A stretch of DNA of 25,194 nucleotides from an archaeon. GTDB taxonomy: Archaea; Thermoproteota; Nitrososphaeria; Nitrososphaerales; CADDZS01. The notes beneath the pieces were generated by a model. It worked only from the letters and a program-made list of their open reading frames with translations. It was not told the DNA's origin and searched no databases. The position numbers and the translations under genes are program-made. Shown here in pieces: positions 1 to 8,664 of this stretch (position 1 is its first letter; each line of letters begins with the position of its first letter). The stretch lies in assembly GCA_021792315.1 (NCBI GenBank), contig JAJYUX010000011.1:1-25194 (forward strand). Reading direction: 5' to 3'.

Positions 1-442
1 ACATGCTACTCACGTAGCTCACCAGTGGGATCCCGAGCCAGGTTGCGATGCTAGGAGGAACCTGTTCAGTACTTCCGTCCGATGAAGCTTCACTGCACAA
101 GACGAGGTCTACCCCTGCTATCTTCTTGATTGCCGATGATAGAACGAGAGAAGTGGAATATGTATCTGCTCCGGCGAAAGCTCTATCGCTAAGTAGAAAA
201 GCATCATCTGCCCCCATTGCAATTGCAAGTTTCAGGAAGGGATCAAACGATAGAGGGCCCATCGAGAGAACCACGACCTCGCCACCTAATTTGTCCTTTA
301 GGCTGAGACTCATCTCAAGTGCGTTCTTATCCGCCTCGTTGATCTCATTCTCAACTCCATCGCGAATCATTGTTTTCTTCGCTTCGTCAAACTTGAGCTG
401 TTCTATCTTCGGCGTAACTTTGAGACATACTACCTGTTTCAT
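1..442 (-). CDS. etfB: Electron transfer flavoprotein beta subunit, FixA/bifurcating-like (partial, 3' end outside window)
   Basis: The visible 147 codons begin MKQVVCLKVTP and are the N-terminal half of an ETF beta subunit (family length about 260). ETF beta binds the second nucleotide (AMP, or FAD in bifurcating ETFs) and forms the heterodimer with EtfA. The stretch LSDRAFAGADTYSTS (about residues 82-96), followed by DGSTEQVPP (about 123-131), resembles the LSDRxFAGADTxATS...DGDTAQVGP signature I know from FixA and bifurcating ETFs. The other ETF beta in this window lacks it. The ATG (442-440) shares an ATGA overlap with the etfA stop. A strong ribosome binding site GGAGGTG (456-450) lies 7 bases upstream. 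It is the last visible gene of the kor-hdr-etf operon. The assignment to a bifurcating type is inference from the motif and the operon partners. Confidence 0.93.
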   Translation of the reverse strand, partial: MKQVVCLKVTPKIEQLKFDEAKKTMIRDGVENEINEADKNALEMSLSLKDKLGGEVVVLSMGPLSFDPFLKLAIAMGADDAFLLSDRAFAGADTYSTSLVLSSAIKKIAGVDLVLCSEASSDGSTEQVPPSIATWLGIPLVSYVSSM

Positions 443-1464
443 TTAACGGCACCTCCTTTCGAGCCCAACTCAGAAACGAGTTCGGGAACTATTCTGAAGA
501 GGTCTCCATTCACGCAGTAATCCGCCTGGGAGAAGATCTGAGCCTCCGGATCAGAGTTTATTGCAATTACAGTTTTCACATCTCGGATTCCAGATGAAAA
601 ATGGCTGGCACCACTCACGCCGAGTACAAGCGCAAGTTTTGCGTTGAGACTAGATCCGGTTGATCCCACGACGCTGTCTTTTGGGGCATTTCCTTTGTCA
701 GCCACCGGTCTCGAGACAGCAACTATCGCACCTATTTCTCTTGCCAGTGATTCGGCAATTGACAAGTCCTCTTTAAGACCTAGTCCAGCAACTACAACCC
801 TATCGGCGTGACTTATCTCAATGCTCGTACCGATGGTTTTTTCGATTACCCGACATTTCAAGTCTTCCGACTTCAGGTTTTCCAGACTTATTGGCCTAAC
901 AGTTCCACGTCGGTGTTCAGATATCGGTAGCGGTTTGAATATTCCTGGTCGAACCGTCGCCATCTGTGGTCTGCCCTTCTTGCACTTGCAGACTGCAACC
1001 ACGTTTCCACCAAAACCTGGAACAGATCCAAGAAGCTTTTTTGTCTCCTTTTCAATTTCAAGGTCAACAACGTGGGCCATCAGACCTGCGTGCAATTCTA
1101 CTGCGAGATTTGCGGCGAGGCTCGTTCCGTTATGTGTCGCCCCGATGAGAAAAATATCTGGATCGTAATCTTTCACCACTCCAGAGATCACTTTGGAATA
1201 CGCCTCTGTTGTGAATTCTTTGAGGAGTGGAGACTCTCCTACAAGGACGACATCGGCACCCCTATGCGCACCCTCATTTAATGCCCTTTCGAGACCCTCT
1301 CCTAAAACGACTCCAGTCAGGCTCACACCCAACAAATCGGCGATCTCTCTTCCCTTCCCGAGCGCCTCTAGTGAAACGCTTTCAAGTTCTCCGGCAGTTT
1401 GTTCCAGAAAGACAAGAACCCCTCTAGTTTTTCTTGCTTCAGATCTCTCTTCAACCACTTGCAT
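439..1464 (-). CDS. etfA: Electron transfer flavoprotein alpha subunit, divergent
   Basis: This 341-residue protein has the N-terminal ETF domain (about 14-190) and the C-terminal FAD-binding domain (about 215-335, ending GDLFRIVPEL). The ETF accepts electrons from dehydrogenases; in this operon its likely partners are the HdrD- and HdrA-like proteins just upstream. The FAD-site Arg is present (SRPV, R252), as are T269 and S284. However, the usual GQTG reads GSTG, and the usual SGAIQH reads SGASHF, so the His that normally contacts the flavin N1/O2 region is replaced by F289 and a His sits one position earlier. The usual PxLYIAVG reads AKLALVLG. The ATG at 1464 is 4 bases after the hdrD stop, with AGGTG (1476-1472) as a ribosome binding site, and its stop overlaps the etfB start. 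The family call is secure; altered flavin chemistry is inference. Confidence 0.95.
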   Translation of the reverse strand: MQVVEERSEARKTRGVLVFLEQTAGELESVSLEALGKGREIADLLGVSLTGVVLGEGLERALNEGAHRGADVVLVGESPLLKEFTTEAYSKVISGVVKDYDPDIFLIGATHNGTSLAANLAVELHAGLMAHVVDLEIEKETKKLLGSVPGFGGNVVAVCKCKKGRPQMATVRPGIFKPLPISEHRRGTVRPISLENLKSEDLKCRVIEKTIGTSIEISHADRVVVAGLGLKEDLSIAESLAREIGAIVAVSRPVADKGNAPKDSVVGSTGSSLNAKLALVLGVSGASHFSSGIRDVKTVIAINSDPEAQIFSQADYCVNGDLFRIVPELVSELGSKGGAVK

Positions 1465-1468
1465 TTAC

Positions 1469-2626
1469 TCACACCTTAACCTTCATGGATTTGGAAATAA
1501 TTTCGGCCAAGTCCAACACTTGCAAATTGGGAAGTCTTTTCGTTTTGGCCGCGTCCTCAAAGTTTTGCACACAGTACGGACATGATGTTGCAAGAATCGA
1601 CGCGCCCGTATCAGCAGCTTGCAGCACTCTCTGGTGGCTAGGTCTCTCTCCGATTGATTCTATCCACATCTGCCCTCCGCCTCCACCGCAGCAAAGAGAG
1701 TTGTTTTTGTTGTCATCCATCTCTGTTATTGACACATTAGGTAAGCACTCGAGTATCTTCCTCGGTTCTTCGTAGATGCCATTGTATCTCCCTAGGTAGC
1801 AGGGATCGTGATAAGTGACCTTATCCTTGGAATCAGTAGGCGCCAATGGAAGGAGGCCCTTTTCCATAAATTCGGAGAGAAACTGAGTGTAATGAAAGAC
1901 GGGAATCATTTTTCCATACTTCGGGTACACGCTCTTGAACATGTTAAAGCAGTGTGGAGAAATTGAGATCATAGCCTCCGCGCCCGTTTTCTCAAATTCT
2001 TTCAGATTGTTCTGAACAAGTTCTTCAAGGAAGCCTTCTTCTCCGATCTGATAGACCACATCCCCACAGCAGCTTTCCTTTTCACCGAGGATCCCGAAAT
2101 CAATCTCAGTGCTCGAAAGAATATTTGTAAGAGATTGCGTTATCTTCTGCAACCGCGGATCATAAGAAGTCGCGCACCCCACGTAGAGCAAATACTTTGC
2201 TTTGCTCTTCTGTGCATCCTTTATCCCCAGATTCTCGGCCCAAGCTGCTCTCTGGTTCTTCTTCCCGCCCCAAGGATTTCCGTTTTCGTAGACTCCCCAC
2301 AGAGCTTCCTCAAGTTTGTTAGGATTCTTCTTTTCTTCGTGCCCAAGTACTCTAAGAGCATGAACAATATCTGTAATGCGGACTCCTCTGGGGCACGTAG
2401 TTTCACAGAGCTTGCAGGTGGCGCACTTCCACAAATCAGTGTTTGCGAGGGTGAAATCTTCGAGTCCGAGCTGTGATGAACGTATCAATCGTCGGATTGG
2501 CACCCCCAAGGGGCATTGTGCTGTGCATGTTCCGCACTGGTAGCAGAGGGAGAGAGTCTCTCCTGATATTTCCTGAACAGTTCTTGAGAACTTTGGGTCC
2601 AACTCTTGAACGGGTTTCATTGTCAT
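1469..2626 (-). CDS. hdrD: Soluble HdrD-like (HdrC+HdrB fused) iron-sulfur protein
   Basis: The 385 residues begin with an HdrC-like ferredoxin domain carrying two complete [4Fe-4S] motifs (C28/C31/C34/C38 and C68/C71/C74/C78). Two HdrB-type CCG domains follow. The second is intact (C276, C312-C313-G, C349-P-Y-C352). In the first (C151, C186-C187-G) the final CxxC reads S223-P-H-C226, so one noncubane-cluster ligand is missing. HdrB/HdrD proteins use CCG-bound noncubane [4Fe-4S] clusters to reduce disulfides or relay electrons. No membrane segment is present, unlike the paralogue at 16750-18582. The ATG directly abuts the TAG stop of the HdrA fusion; ATG at codon 3 is an alternative start. 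Its position between hdrA and etfA suggests it is the third module of a soluble Hdr-ETF complex. The true electron acceptor (a thiol, disulfide or other) cannot be read from the sequence. Confidence 0.92.
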   Translation of the reverse strand: MTMKPVQELDPKFSRTVQEISGETLSLCYQCGTCTAQCPLGVPIRRLIRSSQLGLEDFTLANTDLWKCATCKLCETTCPRGVRITDIVHALRVLGHEEKKNPNKLEEALWGVYENGNPWGGKKNQRAAWAENLGIKDAQKSKAKYLLYVGCATSYDPRLQKITQSLTNILSSTEIDFGILGEKESCCGDVVYQIGEEGFLEELVQNNLKEFEKTGAEAMISISPHCFNMFKSVYPKYGKMIPVFHYTQFLSEFMEKGLLPLAPTDSKDKVTYHDPCYLGRYNGIYEEPRKILECLPNVSITEMDDNKNNSLCCGGGGGQMWIESIGERPSHQRVLQAADTGASILATSCPYCVQNFEDAAKTKRLPNLQVLDLAEIISKSMKVKV

Positions 2627-5600
2627 CTACTTGTCACGAACTCCTCTCCCCGAGGAAGCGACGTCGGAATTGGTACTGATCTTGGGAGCGGCAGGCTCTT
2701 GTTGCGCAGTCACTAGACGATTCAAGAGTTCACTCATCTCCTTCGCCTTATCTGCGAATCTCTTGCCTTCCCCTGCACTGACCCACCAAAGTTGCAATCT
2801 GTCTGGATTCACTCCTCTCATCTTGAGGAGATGCTTCCAATTCTCGACTCTCTTCAGAGTTTGTTGGTTACCGCTGATGTAGTGGCAATCCCCCGGATGG
2901 CAGCCTGTCACAAGTATTGCTCCTGCTCCCTTTGCAAATCCGTGGAGAACTAACCTCTGCGACACCCTACCCGAGCACATTGTACGAATGATTCTGGTGT
3001 TCGATGGGTACTGTATCTTCATAATCCCGGCCAGATCCGCACCTGCGTAGGAGCACCAGTTGCACGCAAATATCAGAACCTTCTTCGATGCATCCTCTTC
3101 TAGAGCTGCGTCGATCTGTGCCTTTACCTGCTTGTCTGTGAAACCTTCCTGTGTGAGAGCGCTTTCTATTGCGCATTCAGCGACGCATGTTCCGCAACCC
3201 TGACACATTGCGGTTATGAATTCCACACTCTTGCCCACTTCACCCCTGATCGCATTATATGGGCAGACTGGAATACAGTGAGCGCATTTTGAGCACTTTG
3301 ATGGATCGAATACAGCGACGAATGGTTCGCGTTCAATTTCATCCTTCGAAATTATTGAAGACGCCTTTGCAGCTGCTGCAAGCGCTTGGATGGCAGATTC
3401 CTTCACACTTTTCGGATACTGTGAGGTGCCTGCAAGGAAGACTCCCTGTACCATTGACTCTGCTGGTCCGAGCTTTGGATGACTTTCTAAAGCGAAACCG
3501 GCCTGATCTGTTGAGACTTTGAGCTGTTGGGTCACTCCGTTCTCCTCCTTCACTGGATAGAGTCCAACATTTAACACGACGAGGTCTGCAGGAATCGCGA
3601 TTTCTTCACCCAAGAGTTCGTCCTTCAGAATCAATTTGTTATTGTCAAGCTTAATCGCATGCTCCGGAACAGAATCCTGTGGATATTGAATGAAGTTGAC
3701 TCCGCGCCTGCAAGCGTTCTCATATTCCTCTTCACCGAATCTTGTGAATGCTCGCAAATCCTTGTAGAGAATAGTGACATTGTTCCCTCTCTCTTTGAGC
3801 TTGGCTGCCTGATCTATCATAGTCTGACAGCAAAACCTTGAACAACCAATCCTTTCATTCCTCGAGCCGACGCATGATACAATCGCAACGTTTTTCGACT
3901 CGATGTTATCCGCAATCCCTTCCAGCTCAAGACTTGTTAGAACGTTGGGGTTGTCGCGACACCCGAATTCAGTAGGATGGTATGGTTGAGCGCCCGTCGC
4001 AAGAACAACCGCTCCCACCTTGAGCAATTCTCCGTCTGAAAGCTGGATCTCATAATTTCCAACAAATCCACCGACGCTCTCTATCTTCTTGCTAAGGTGA
4101 ATCACGGCTCCGCTTTCTTTCAACTCTTTGATCAAGAGTGAGAGGAGATCCTTTGATTTGATTCCCAGCGGGGCTATTTCCCTCAAATCATTTAGGACAC
4201 CTCCGAGTCTTTCAGTTCTTTCCACGAGGTGAGTTTCGAATCTTTGTGAGGCGAGATTGGTTGCTGCAACGATTCCTGCGACCCCTCCGCCAATGACAAC
4301 TGCCTTTTGTGTAACAGGGAATTTGAGAGGTTCTAGCGCGTTCATATTTAGGGCTTTGAATACCGCCATTCGCACCATGTCCTTCGCCTTCTTGAGCGCA
4401 CCCTCTTTGTCCTCCTTGTGCACCCAAGAATCCATGTTTCTGACGTTAGCCATTTCCAAGAGGTATGGATTGACTCCCGCCCTGTTCAACGACCCCTGAA
4501 ATGTCGAGTAATGCGTCTTCGGCGAACATGCCGCTACCACAACCCTGTTAATTTTCTTCTCTTTCAGGACGCCACTGATGTCACTTAGCGTATTTGCTGC
4601 GCAAGAGTATTTTTGATCCTGAGCGTGTACGACGCCAGGAAGCGTCTTCGCAAAAGAGACGAGTTCAGGAATATTCACAGTTCCGGCGATGTTTGACCCA
4701 CAGTGACACGCAAAGACACCAACCCTTGGTTCGCCTCCTGACTCGATTTGAATTACTGGTGATGACTCTGGCCATTTTCTGTGCTTGATATGAATAAGTG
4801 CTTTGGACACCGCTGCGCCGGCTTCAAGTACGCTATCCGGTATGTCCTTCGGTCCGGTAGAGCAACCCGCAAGATATACCCCGTGCCTTGTGCTAGATAC
4901 GTAGTCCCCAGATTCGTCGCACGTCTCAAAAAATCCATCATATGCGAGTTCGACTCCGAGAACTTTGCTCAATTCCGGTGTATTCTTTGAAGGAAGGATC
5001 GCTGTGGCAAGAACAACCATATCATAGCTCTCTAAGCGTCTAAAAGATGAAACGGACTCCGTGTCTTCGAAGAAGACATTCAAGTTGTTGCCGTTCGGGG
5101 CCACTCGCGCAGGTTTGCTTCTGATGAACCTGACTCCAGAGCTCTTGGTTCTGTCATAGAATTCGTCAAATCCTTTTCCATAGGCACGGATGTCCATGTA
5201 GGCAACATCGACGAACTCTGTTCCATGATCCTTGAGCTGATAGGCTTCTTTGATGCTGTACATGCAACAGATTCTAGAACAGTAGTTGCAGTATCTCTGA
5301 TCTCTTGAACCAGCGCAGAGAATAAACAGTACTTTCTTTGGATGTTTCCCATCTGACGGCTTCACAACTTCGCCCATGCTCGGACCTGATGCTTGGAGCA
5401 ATCGTTCGAGCTCCATTGATGTCAGCACGTCTGGATGTTTTCCATATCCAAACTCTGGAAGCAAGAGCGGATCAAGCAAGTCAAAACCAGTTGCAACGAC
5501 CACTGCGGCTATGTTCCTTTGAATTATCTTGGGGGTCATGTTAAAATTGATAGCATCGGGGCCACAAGCATCCATGCATCTGTTACAAGGAAGGAGATTT

Positions 5601-6076
5601 GGAGGCTCGTTGAGGCAATTCTCAGAATCAATGACATATGTTCCAGGAACGGATTGCTCGGAGGGTGTGTGTATAGCCTTTCTGGCAGACATGCCAAAGT
5701 CAAACTCGCTCTTCAAAACAACAGGGCAGACTGCCACACATTCACCGCATCTTGTGCAGGCATCGGTGACATATCTTGGATTCTGACTTATCGTTGCCCT
5801 AAAATCTCCAGGTCCACCCTCGAGCTTCTGGATCTCAGAAAGCGTTAGAAGTTCGATGTTAGGATGAAGTCCAATGTCGCTCATCTTCGGAGACTCGATA
5901 CAGATTGAACAGTCTAATGTTGGGAAGTTCTTGTCTAGGGCCGACATTTTTCCACCAATTGTCGGCGCCTTCTCAACTAGGCACACTTTGGCACCAGCGT
6001 GGGCTGCGTCTAGAGCAGCTTGTATCCCTGCTATTCCTCCACCGATTACGAGGATTGTGTTGGTTTCTTCAAGCAA
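2627..6076 (-). CDS. hdrA: Tandem HdrA-HdrA-MvhD fusion (QmoAB-like FAD/iron-sulfur protein)
   Basis: This 1149-residue soluble protein contains two HdrA flavin modules. Module 1 (about 1-440) has an FAD site IGGGIAG (11-17), the HdrA motif LDCSIC (54-59), an inserted ferredoxin (C107/C110/C113/C117, then C154 and C164/C167/C171) and the HdrA Cys cluster CNYCSRICC (263-271). Module 2 begins with an HdrA N-terminal domain (CHCGSN, 457-462; AACSPKTH, 515-522), then a second FAD site GGGVAG (596-601), GCSRFCC (744-750), and a two-cluster ferredoxin (C928/C931/C934/C938; C958/C961/C964/C968). A FlpD/MvhD domain (about 998-1115) ends it. Module 2 plus MvhD has the layout of QmoB, and module 1 recalls QmoA or an HdrA core. 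The TTG start is nearly forced, because an in-frame TAA lies two codons upstream; AAGGT precedes it by 5 bases. It overlaps korC by 8 bases. Likely role: flavin-based bifurcation or confurcation hub between ferredoxin, HdrD and ETF (inference). Confidence 0.93.
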   Translation of the reverse strand: MLEETNTILVIGGGIAGIQAALDAAHAGAKVCLVEKAPTIGGKMSALDKNFPTLDCSICIESPKMSDIGLHPNIELLTLSEIQKLEGGPGDFRATISQNPRYVTDACTRCGECVAVCPVVLKSEFDFGMSARKAIHTPSEQSVPGTYVIDSENCLNEPPNLLPCNRCMDACGPDAINFNMTPKIIQRNIAAVVVATGFDLLDPLLLPEFGYGKHPDVLTSMELERLLQASGPSMGEVVKPSDGKHPKKVLFILCAGSRDQRYCNYCSRICCMYSIKEAYQLKDHGTEFVDVAYMDIRAYGKGFDEFYDRTKSSGVRFIRSKPARVAPNGNNLNVFFEDTESVSSFRRLESYDMVVLATAILPSKNTPELSKVLGVELAYDGFFETCDESGDYVSSTRHGVYLAGCSTGPKDIPDSVLEAGAAVSKALIHIKHRKWPESSPVIQIESGGEPRVGVFACHCGSNIAGTVNIPELVSFAKTLPGVVHAQDQKYSCAANTLSDISGVLKEKKINRVVVAACSPKTHYSTFQGSLNRAGVNPYLLEMANVRNMDSWVHKEDKEGALKKAKDMVRMAVFKALNMNALEPLKFPVTQKAVVIGGGVAGIVAATNLASQRFETHLVERTERLGGVLNDLREIAPLGIKSKDLLSLLIKELKESGAVIHLSKKIESVGGFVGNYEIQLSDGELLKVGAVVLATGAQPYHPTEFGCRDNPNVLTSLELEGIADNIESKNVAIVSCVGSRNERIGCSRFCCQTMIDQAAKLKERGNNVTILYKDLRAFTRFGEEEYENACRRGVNFIQYPQDSVPEHAIKLDNNKLILKDELLGEEIAIPADLVVLNVGLYPVKEENGVTQQLKVSTDQAGFALESHPKLGPAESMVQGVFLAGTSQYPKSVKESAIQALAAAAKASSIISKDEIEREPFVAVFDPSKCSKCAHCIPVCPYNAIRGEVGKSVEFITAMCQGCGTCVAECAIESALTQEGFTDKQVKAQIDAALEEDASKKVLIFACNWCSYAGADLAGIMKIQYPSNTRIIRTMCSGRVSQRLVLHGFAKGAGAILVTGCHPGDCHYISGNQQTLKRVENWKHLLKMRGVNPDRLQLWWVSAGEGKRFADKAKEMSELLNRLVTAQQEPAAPKISTNSDVASSGRGVRDK

Positions 6077-6635
6077 TGTTTACCTTCAACTCCGAGGCCG
6101 CTTTTAGGCCGAGTTCATATCCAGCATCAACTGCCCTAACATTCAACTCACCGGCTTTTGGAAATCTATCCAACAACGCTTTCTTTAGCGAGTCGATTTG
6201 AACTGGAGGTGCTATTGCTTCTAGAGCTCCAAGCATCACAATATTCGTTAGTACTTTCTTTCCAAGTTCATCAGCAACAGCGGCGGCAGGCACTGAGAAA
6301 ATTCTCCGCGCATCCGGCCGATTTTCTCCAGAGACACTTACAAGTCTGCTTTCTGATATTGCTATTGCGTTCGGTTTGAGCATCTTGAGATTAGTTTCAA
6401 GGCCCTCCTGATACATAGCAACTAGTACGTCCAAGTTTGATACCAAAGGATAATCCACTGGCTCATCTGAGATGATAAGATCTCCCGTGGACCAGCCACC
6501 AGTGACATATGGACTATATTTTTCAGTCATCACGGCTTCCTTTCGATCATAAATCACCGCGGCCGTGCCAAGGATGTTGCACGCCGTTATAGAGCCCTGG
6601 CCTCCTAGACCAGTTATTCTAATCTGTCGCCTCAA
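6069..6635 (-). CDS. korC: 2-oxoacid:ferredoxin oxidoreductase, gamma subunit
   Basis: The 188-residue protein has the gamma-domain signature of 2-oxoacid:ferredoxin oxidoreductases, with a nucleotide-like loop GLGGQG at 9-14 and TGGWSTGDLIISDEPVDYP (45-63). This subunit pairs with KorA/B to bind coenzyme A and complete the oxidative decarboxylation of a 2-oxoacid to acyl-CoA with reduction of ferredoxin. The TTG start (6635) overlaps the korB TGA as TTGA, and a GGGTG about 8 bases upstream could serve as ribosome binding site. No ATG or GTG close by gives the conserved N terminus RRQIRITGLGGQG. The 3' end overlaps the HdrA fusion. The substrate (2-oxoglutarate or another 2-oxoacid) is not determined by the sequence. 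Confidence 0.92.
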   Translation of the reverse strand: MRRQIRITGLGGQGSITACNILGTAAVIYDRKEAVMTEKYSPYVTGGWSTGDLIISDEPVDYPLVSNLDVLVAMYQEGLETNLKMLKPNAIAISESRLVSVSGENRPDARRIFSVPAAAVADELGKKVLTNIVMLGALEAIAPPVQIDSLKKALLDRFPKAGELNVRAVDAGYELGLKAASELKVNIA

Positions 6636-7507
6636 GTGCTTGCACCCTTTGACTTTTCATGTAGTCCGCTCAAGAGTTCCTGATATGATGGTCTTCTCTT
6701 ATCAACAAAATTTCCCACAACTATCGGATCTTCTGGCCGTGCTGTCATCGTAATCTCCCTCAGATCAACGCTATTGTCTACAACCGATTTTTCCCTGAAG
6801 TGTTTCATCATATCCAAAGCAGCAGGGTAGTTGTTGAACTCGCCGAAGGTAGGAGGACATGGTGAGACAACTTCCAGAAGTGCGAACCCTTCGATCTCCA
6901 TCATGCGCCTGATAGCCCGAACCAGCTGGCGTACATGCAAGGTCGTCCAACGGGCTACGAATGATGCGCCGGCTGCCGACACAAGGTAAGGAATATCGAA
7001 TGGAGACTCTACATTTCCATAGGGAGAAGTGTAAGTCTTTGCCCCAAGAGGAGTGGTGGCGCCATGCTGTCCACCCGTCATTCCGTAATTGAAATTGTTC
7101 ACCATAATTACATTGAGATCCACGTTCCTTCTTGCAGCATGAATCAGATGATTGCCACCAATGGTGCTCAAATCACCATCACCAGCGACAACCGTTACCT
7201 CAAGATCTGGACGAACCACAGACATACCGGTGGCGAATGGAATCGCTCTTCCATGAGTTGTGTGGTAGGTATCCAGATTGAGATAACCTGAGAATCGTCC
7301 CGTGCAACCTATTCCAGACACGCAGATGTGTTTCTCTGGCGGCAATGATGACTTAGAAATGGCGTTTAGGTACGAGGAGACGACTATGCCAATACCACAG
7401 CCAGGACACCAGATGTTTGGGTATCTGGCGGAACGAATCAGCGGGTCCCATTTGTGCGACGCTGTCGTTACCTCGTGAGAACCAACTGGAGATAGAGATT
7501 GTGTCAA
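6632..7507 (-). CDS. korB: 2-oxoacid:ferredoxin oxidoreductase, beta (TPP-binding) subunit
   Basis: The 291-residue protein has the thiamine diphosphate motif GDGD (109-112) ending in NN (137-138), and the Cys residues that hold the proximal [4Fe-4S] cluster in this family: CPGCG (C34, C37), GIGC (C68) and SPCPP (about C217). It is the catalytic core subunit that decarboxylates the 2-oxoacid. The TTG start (7507) overlaps the korA TGA as TTGA. No other start codon lies before the conserved YPNIWCPGCG segment, so the TTG is well supported. The order D-A-B-C is the usual archaeal kor/vor order. 2-oxoglutarate is a likely substrate because of the Kor-like architecture, but branched or aromatic 2-oxoacids are possible. 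Confidence 0.95.
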   Translation of the reverse strand: MTQSLSPVGSHEVTTASHKWDPLIRSARYPNIWCPGCGIGIVVSSYLNAISKSSLPPEKHICVSGIGCTGRFSGYLNLDTYHTTHGRAIPFATGMSVVRPDLEVTVVAGDGDLSTIGGNHLIHAARRNVDLNVIMVNNFNYGMTGGQHGATTPLGAKTYTSPYGNVESPFDIPYLVSAAGASFVARWTTLHVRQLVRAIRRMMEIEGFALLEVVSPCPPTFGEFNNYPAALDMMKHFREKSVVDNSVDLREITMTARPEDPIVVGNFVDKRRPSYQELLSGLHEKSKGAST

Positions 7508-8664
7508 CTTGGAACCACGACCTGAAGAGCGTCAAGAATCGCTTCTGGTTCGATCAGACTCCCGGGGGCCCAATTTGCCCCTACAACCGGACATCTTGAG
7601 TGCTCTCGAATTGGGTGAATGAGCTGTCCGTAGTTAATCTCCGCTACAACTAGCGAATGAACCCTGCTGCTAACTCGCTCTATGACTTCAGTTGGGAAAG
7701 GCCAAGGAGTAATCAGTCTGAGAAGACCTGCCTTGATCCCCCTCGACCTTGCAACTTTCACCGCTCTTCGGGCCGAACGAGACGAGCTCCCATATGAAAC
7801 GACAGCTACTTCGGCGTCTTCGAGAAGAAACTCTTCCCATTTCCAAATTTCTCGTGCGTGATTCGCAATCTTCCCAACTAGATGCCTTGTCAATACTTCA
7901 GACACAGAATGATCAATGCTTGGAAAACCTCTTGAATCATGCGTCAGGCTATCCACATTTAGCTTGCAACCAGTTCCCGCGATCGGCATAGGAATGAAGT
8001 CTTCTGAATAATCGAATGGAGCTCGACCATCGAACGACTTGGGTTCAAGTACGGAGCGCTCGGAAATCTTCACATCTTCCAGACGGGGGATCCTAAGACG
8101 TTCCGATGTCATTGCGACTATCTGATCCGCCATAACAAACACAGGGGTCCGAAACTTTTCGGCAGTGTTGAACGCCTGAATTGTTAGGTCAAAGAACTCT
8201 TGGACGCTGCTTGGACAGTAGGCGATAGTCTCCACATCGCCATGTGTTCCCCACTTTGCTTGCATCATATCTCCTTGTCCAACTAGTGTAGCAATTCCAG
8301 TGCTTGGACCAGCTCTCTGGACATTTACGATAACCAAAGGGGCCTCCAACATGTATGCGAGGCCGATGTTCTCCATCATCAGACTGAAGCCTGGTCCTGA
8401 TGTGGCTGTCATCGCCTTCGCACCAGCGTACGACGCTCCTATCAAGGCAGCGATGCTCCCCAACTCATCCTCCATTTCGATGGCGTATCCTCCGACCTGA
8501 GGGAACCTTGCACATGATCTCTCGAAAATCTCAGATGAAGGGGTTATCGGATAGCCGGCATAGAATCTGCAGCCCGCCGTTATAGCCCCCTCAACACAGG
8601 CAAAGTTCCCCATTAGGAAGTAGTCTCCAGGAGAAAGTAACCCGTTTCTTTCGTAACGAATCAT
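7504..8664 (-). CDS. korA: 2-oxoacid:ferredoxin oxidoreductase, alpha subunit
   Basis: With the ATG at 8664 the protein is 386 residues and begins [13 protein letters not shown], directly ahead of the conserved [14 protein letters not shown] segment. The open frame continues upstream to 8733, but the ATG at 8664 is preferred because it forms an ATGA overlap with the korD stop and has GAGGTG (8675-8670) 5 bases upstream. YPITPSSE, the central TSGPG loop and [11 protein letters not shown] are typical of the alpha (pyrimidine-binding) subunit of these TPP enzymes. [14 protein letters not shown] corresponds to the conserved region usually read as QxDLxxxxxGxHGE/D. The C-terminal domain (about 270-386) is the transketolase-C-like fold. 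It works with KorB, KorC and KorD. Confidence 0.94.
   Translation of the reverse strand: MIRYERNGLLSPGDYFLMGNFACVEGAITAGCRFYAGYPITPSSEIFERSCARFPQVGGYAIEMEDELGSIAALIGASYAGAKAMTATSGPGFSLMMENIGLAYMLEAPLVIVNVQRAGPSTGIATLVGQGDMMQAKWGTHGDVETIAYCPSSVQEFFDLTIQAFNTAEKFRTPVFVMADQIVAMTSERLRIPRLEDVKISERSVLEPKSFDGRAPFDYSEDFIPMPIAGTGCKLNVDSLTHDSRGFPSIDHSVSEVLTRHLVGKIANHAREIWKWEEFLLEDAEVAVVSYGSSSRSARRAVKVARSRGIKAGLLRLITPWPFPTEVIERVSSRVHSLVVAEINYGQLIHPIREHSRCPVVGANWAPGSLIEPEAILDALQVVVPS

Noticed and set aside
48..446. Plus-strand open frame of about 132 codons at the left edge
   Set aside because: It is the antisense shadow of the ETF beta gene, whose protein is clearly recognisable on the minus strand.
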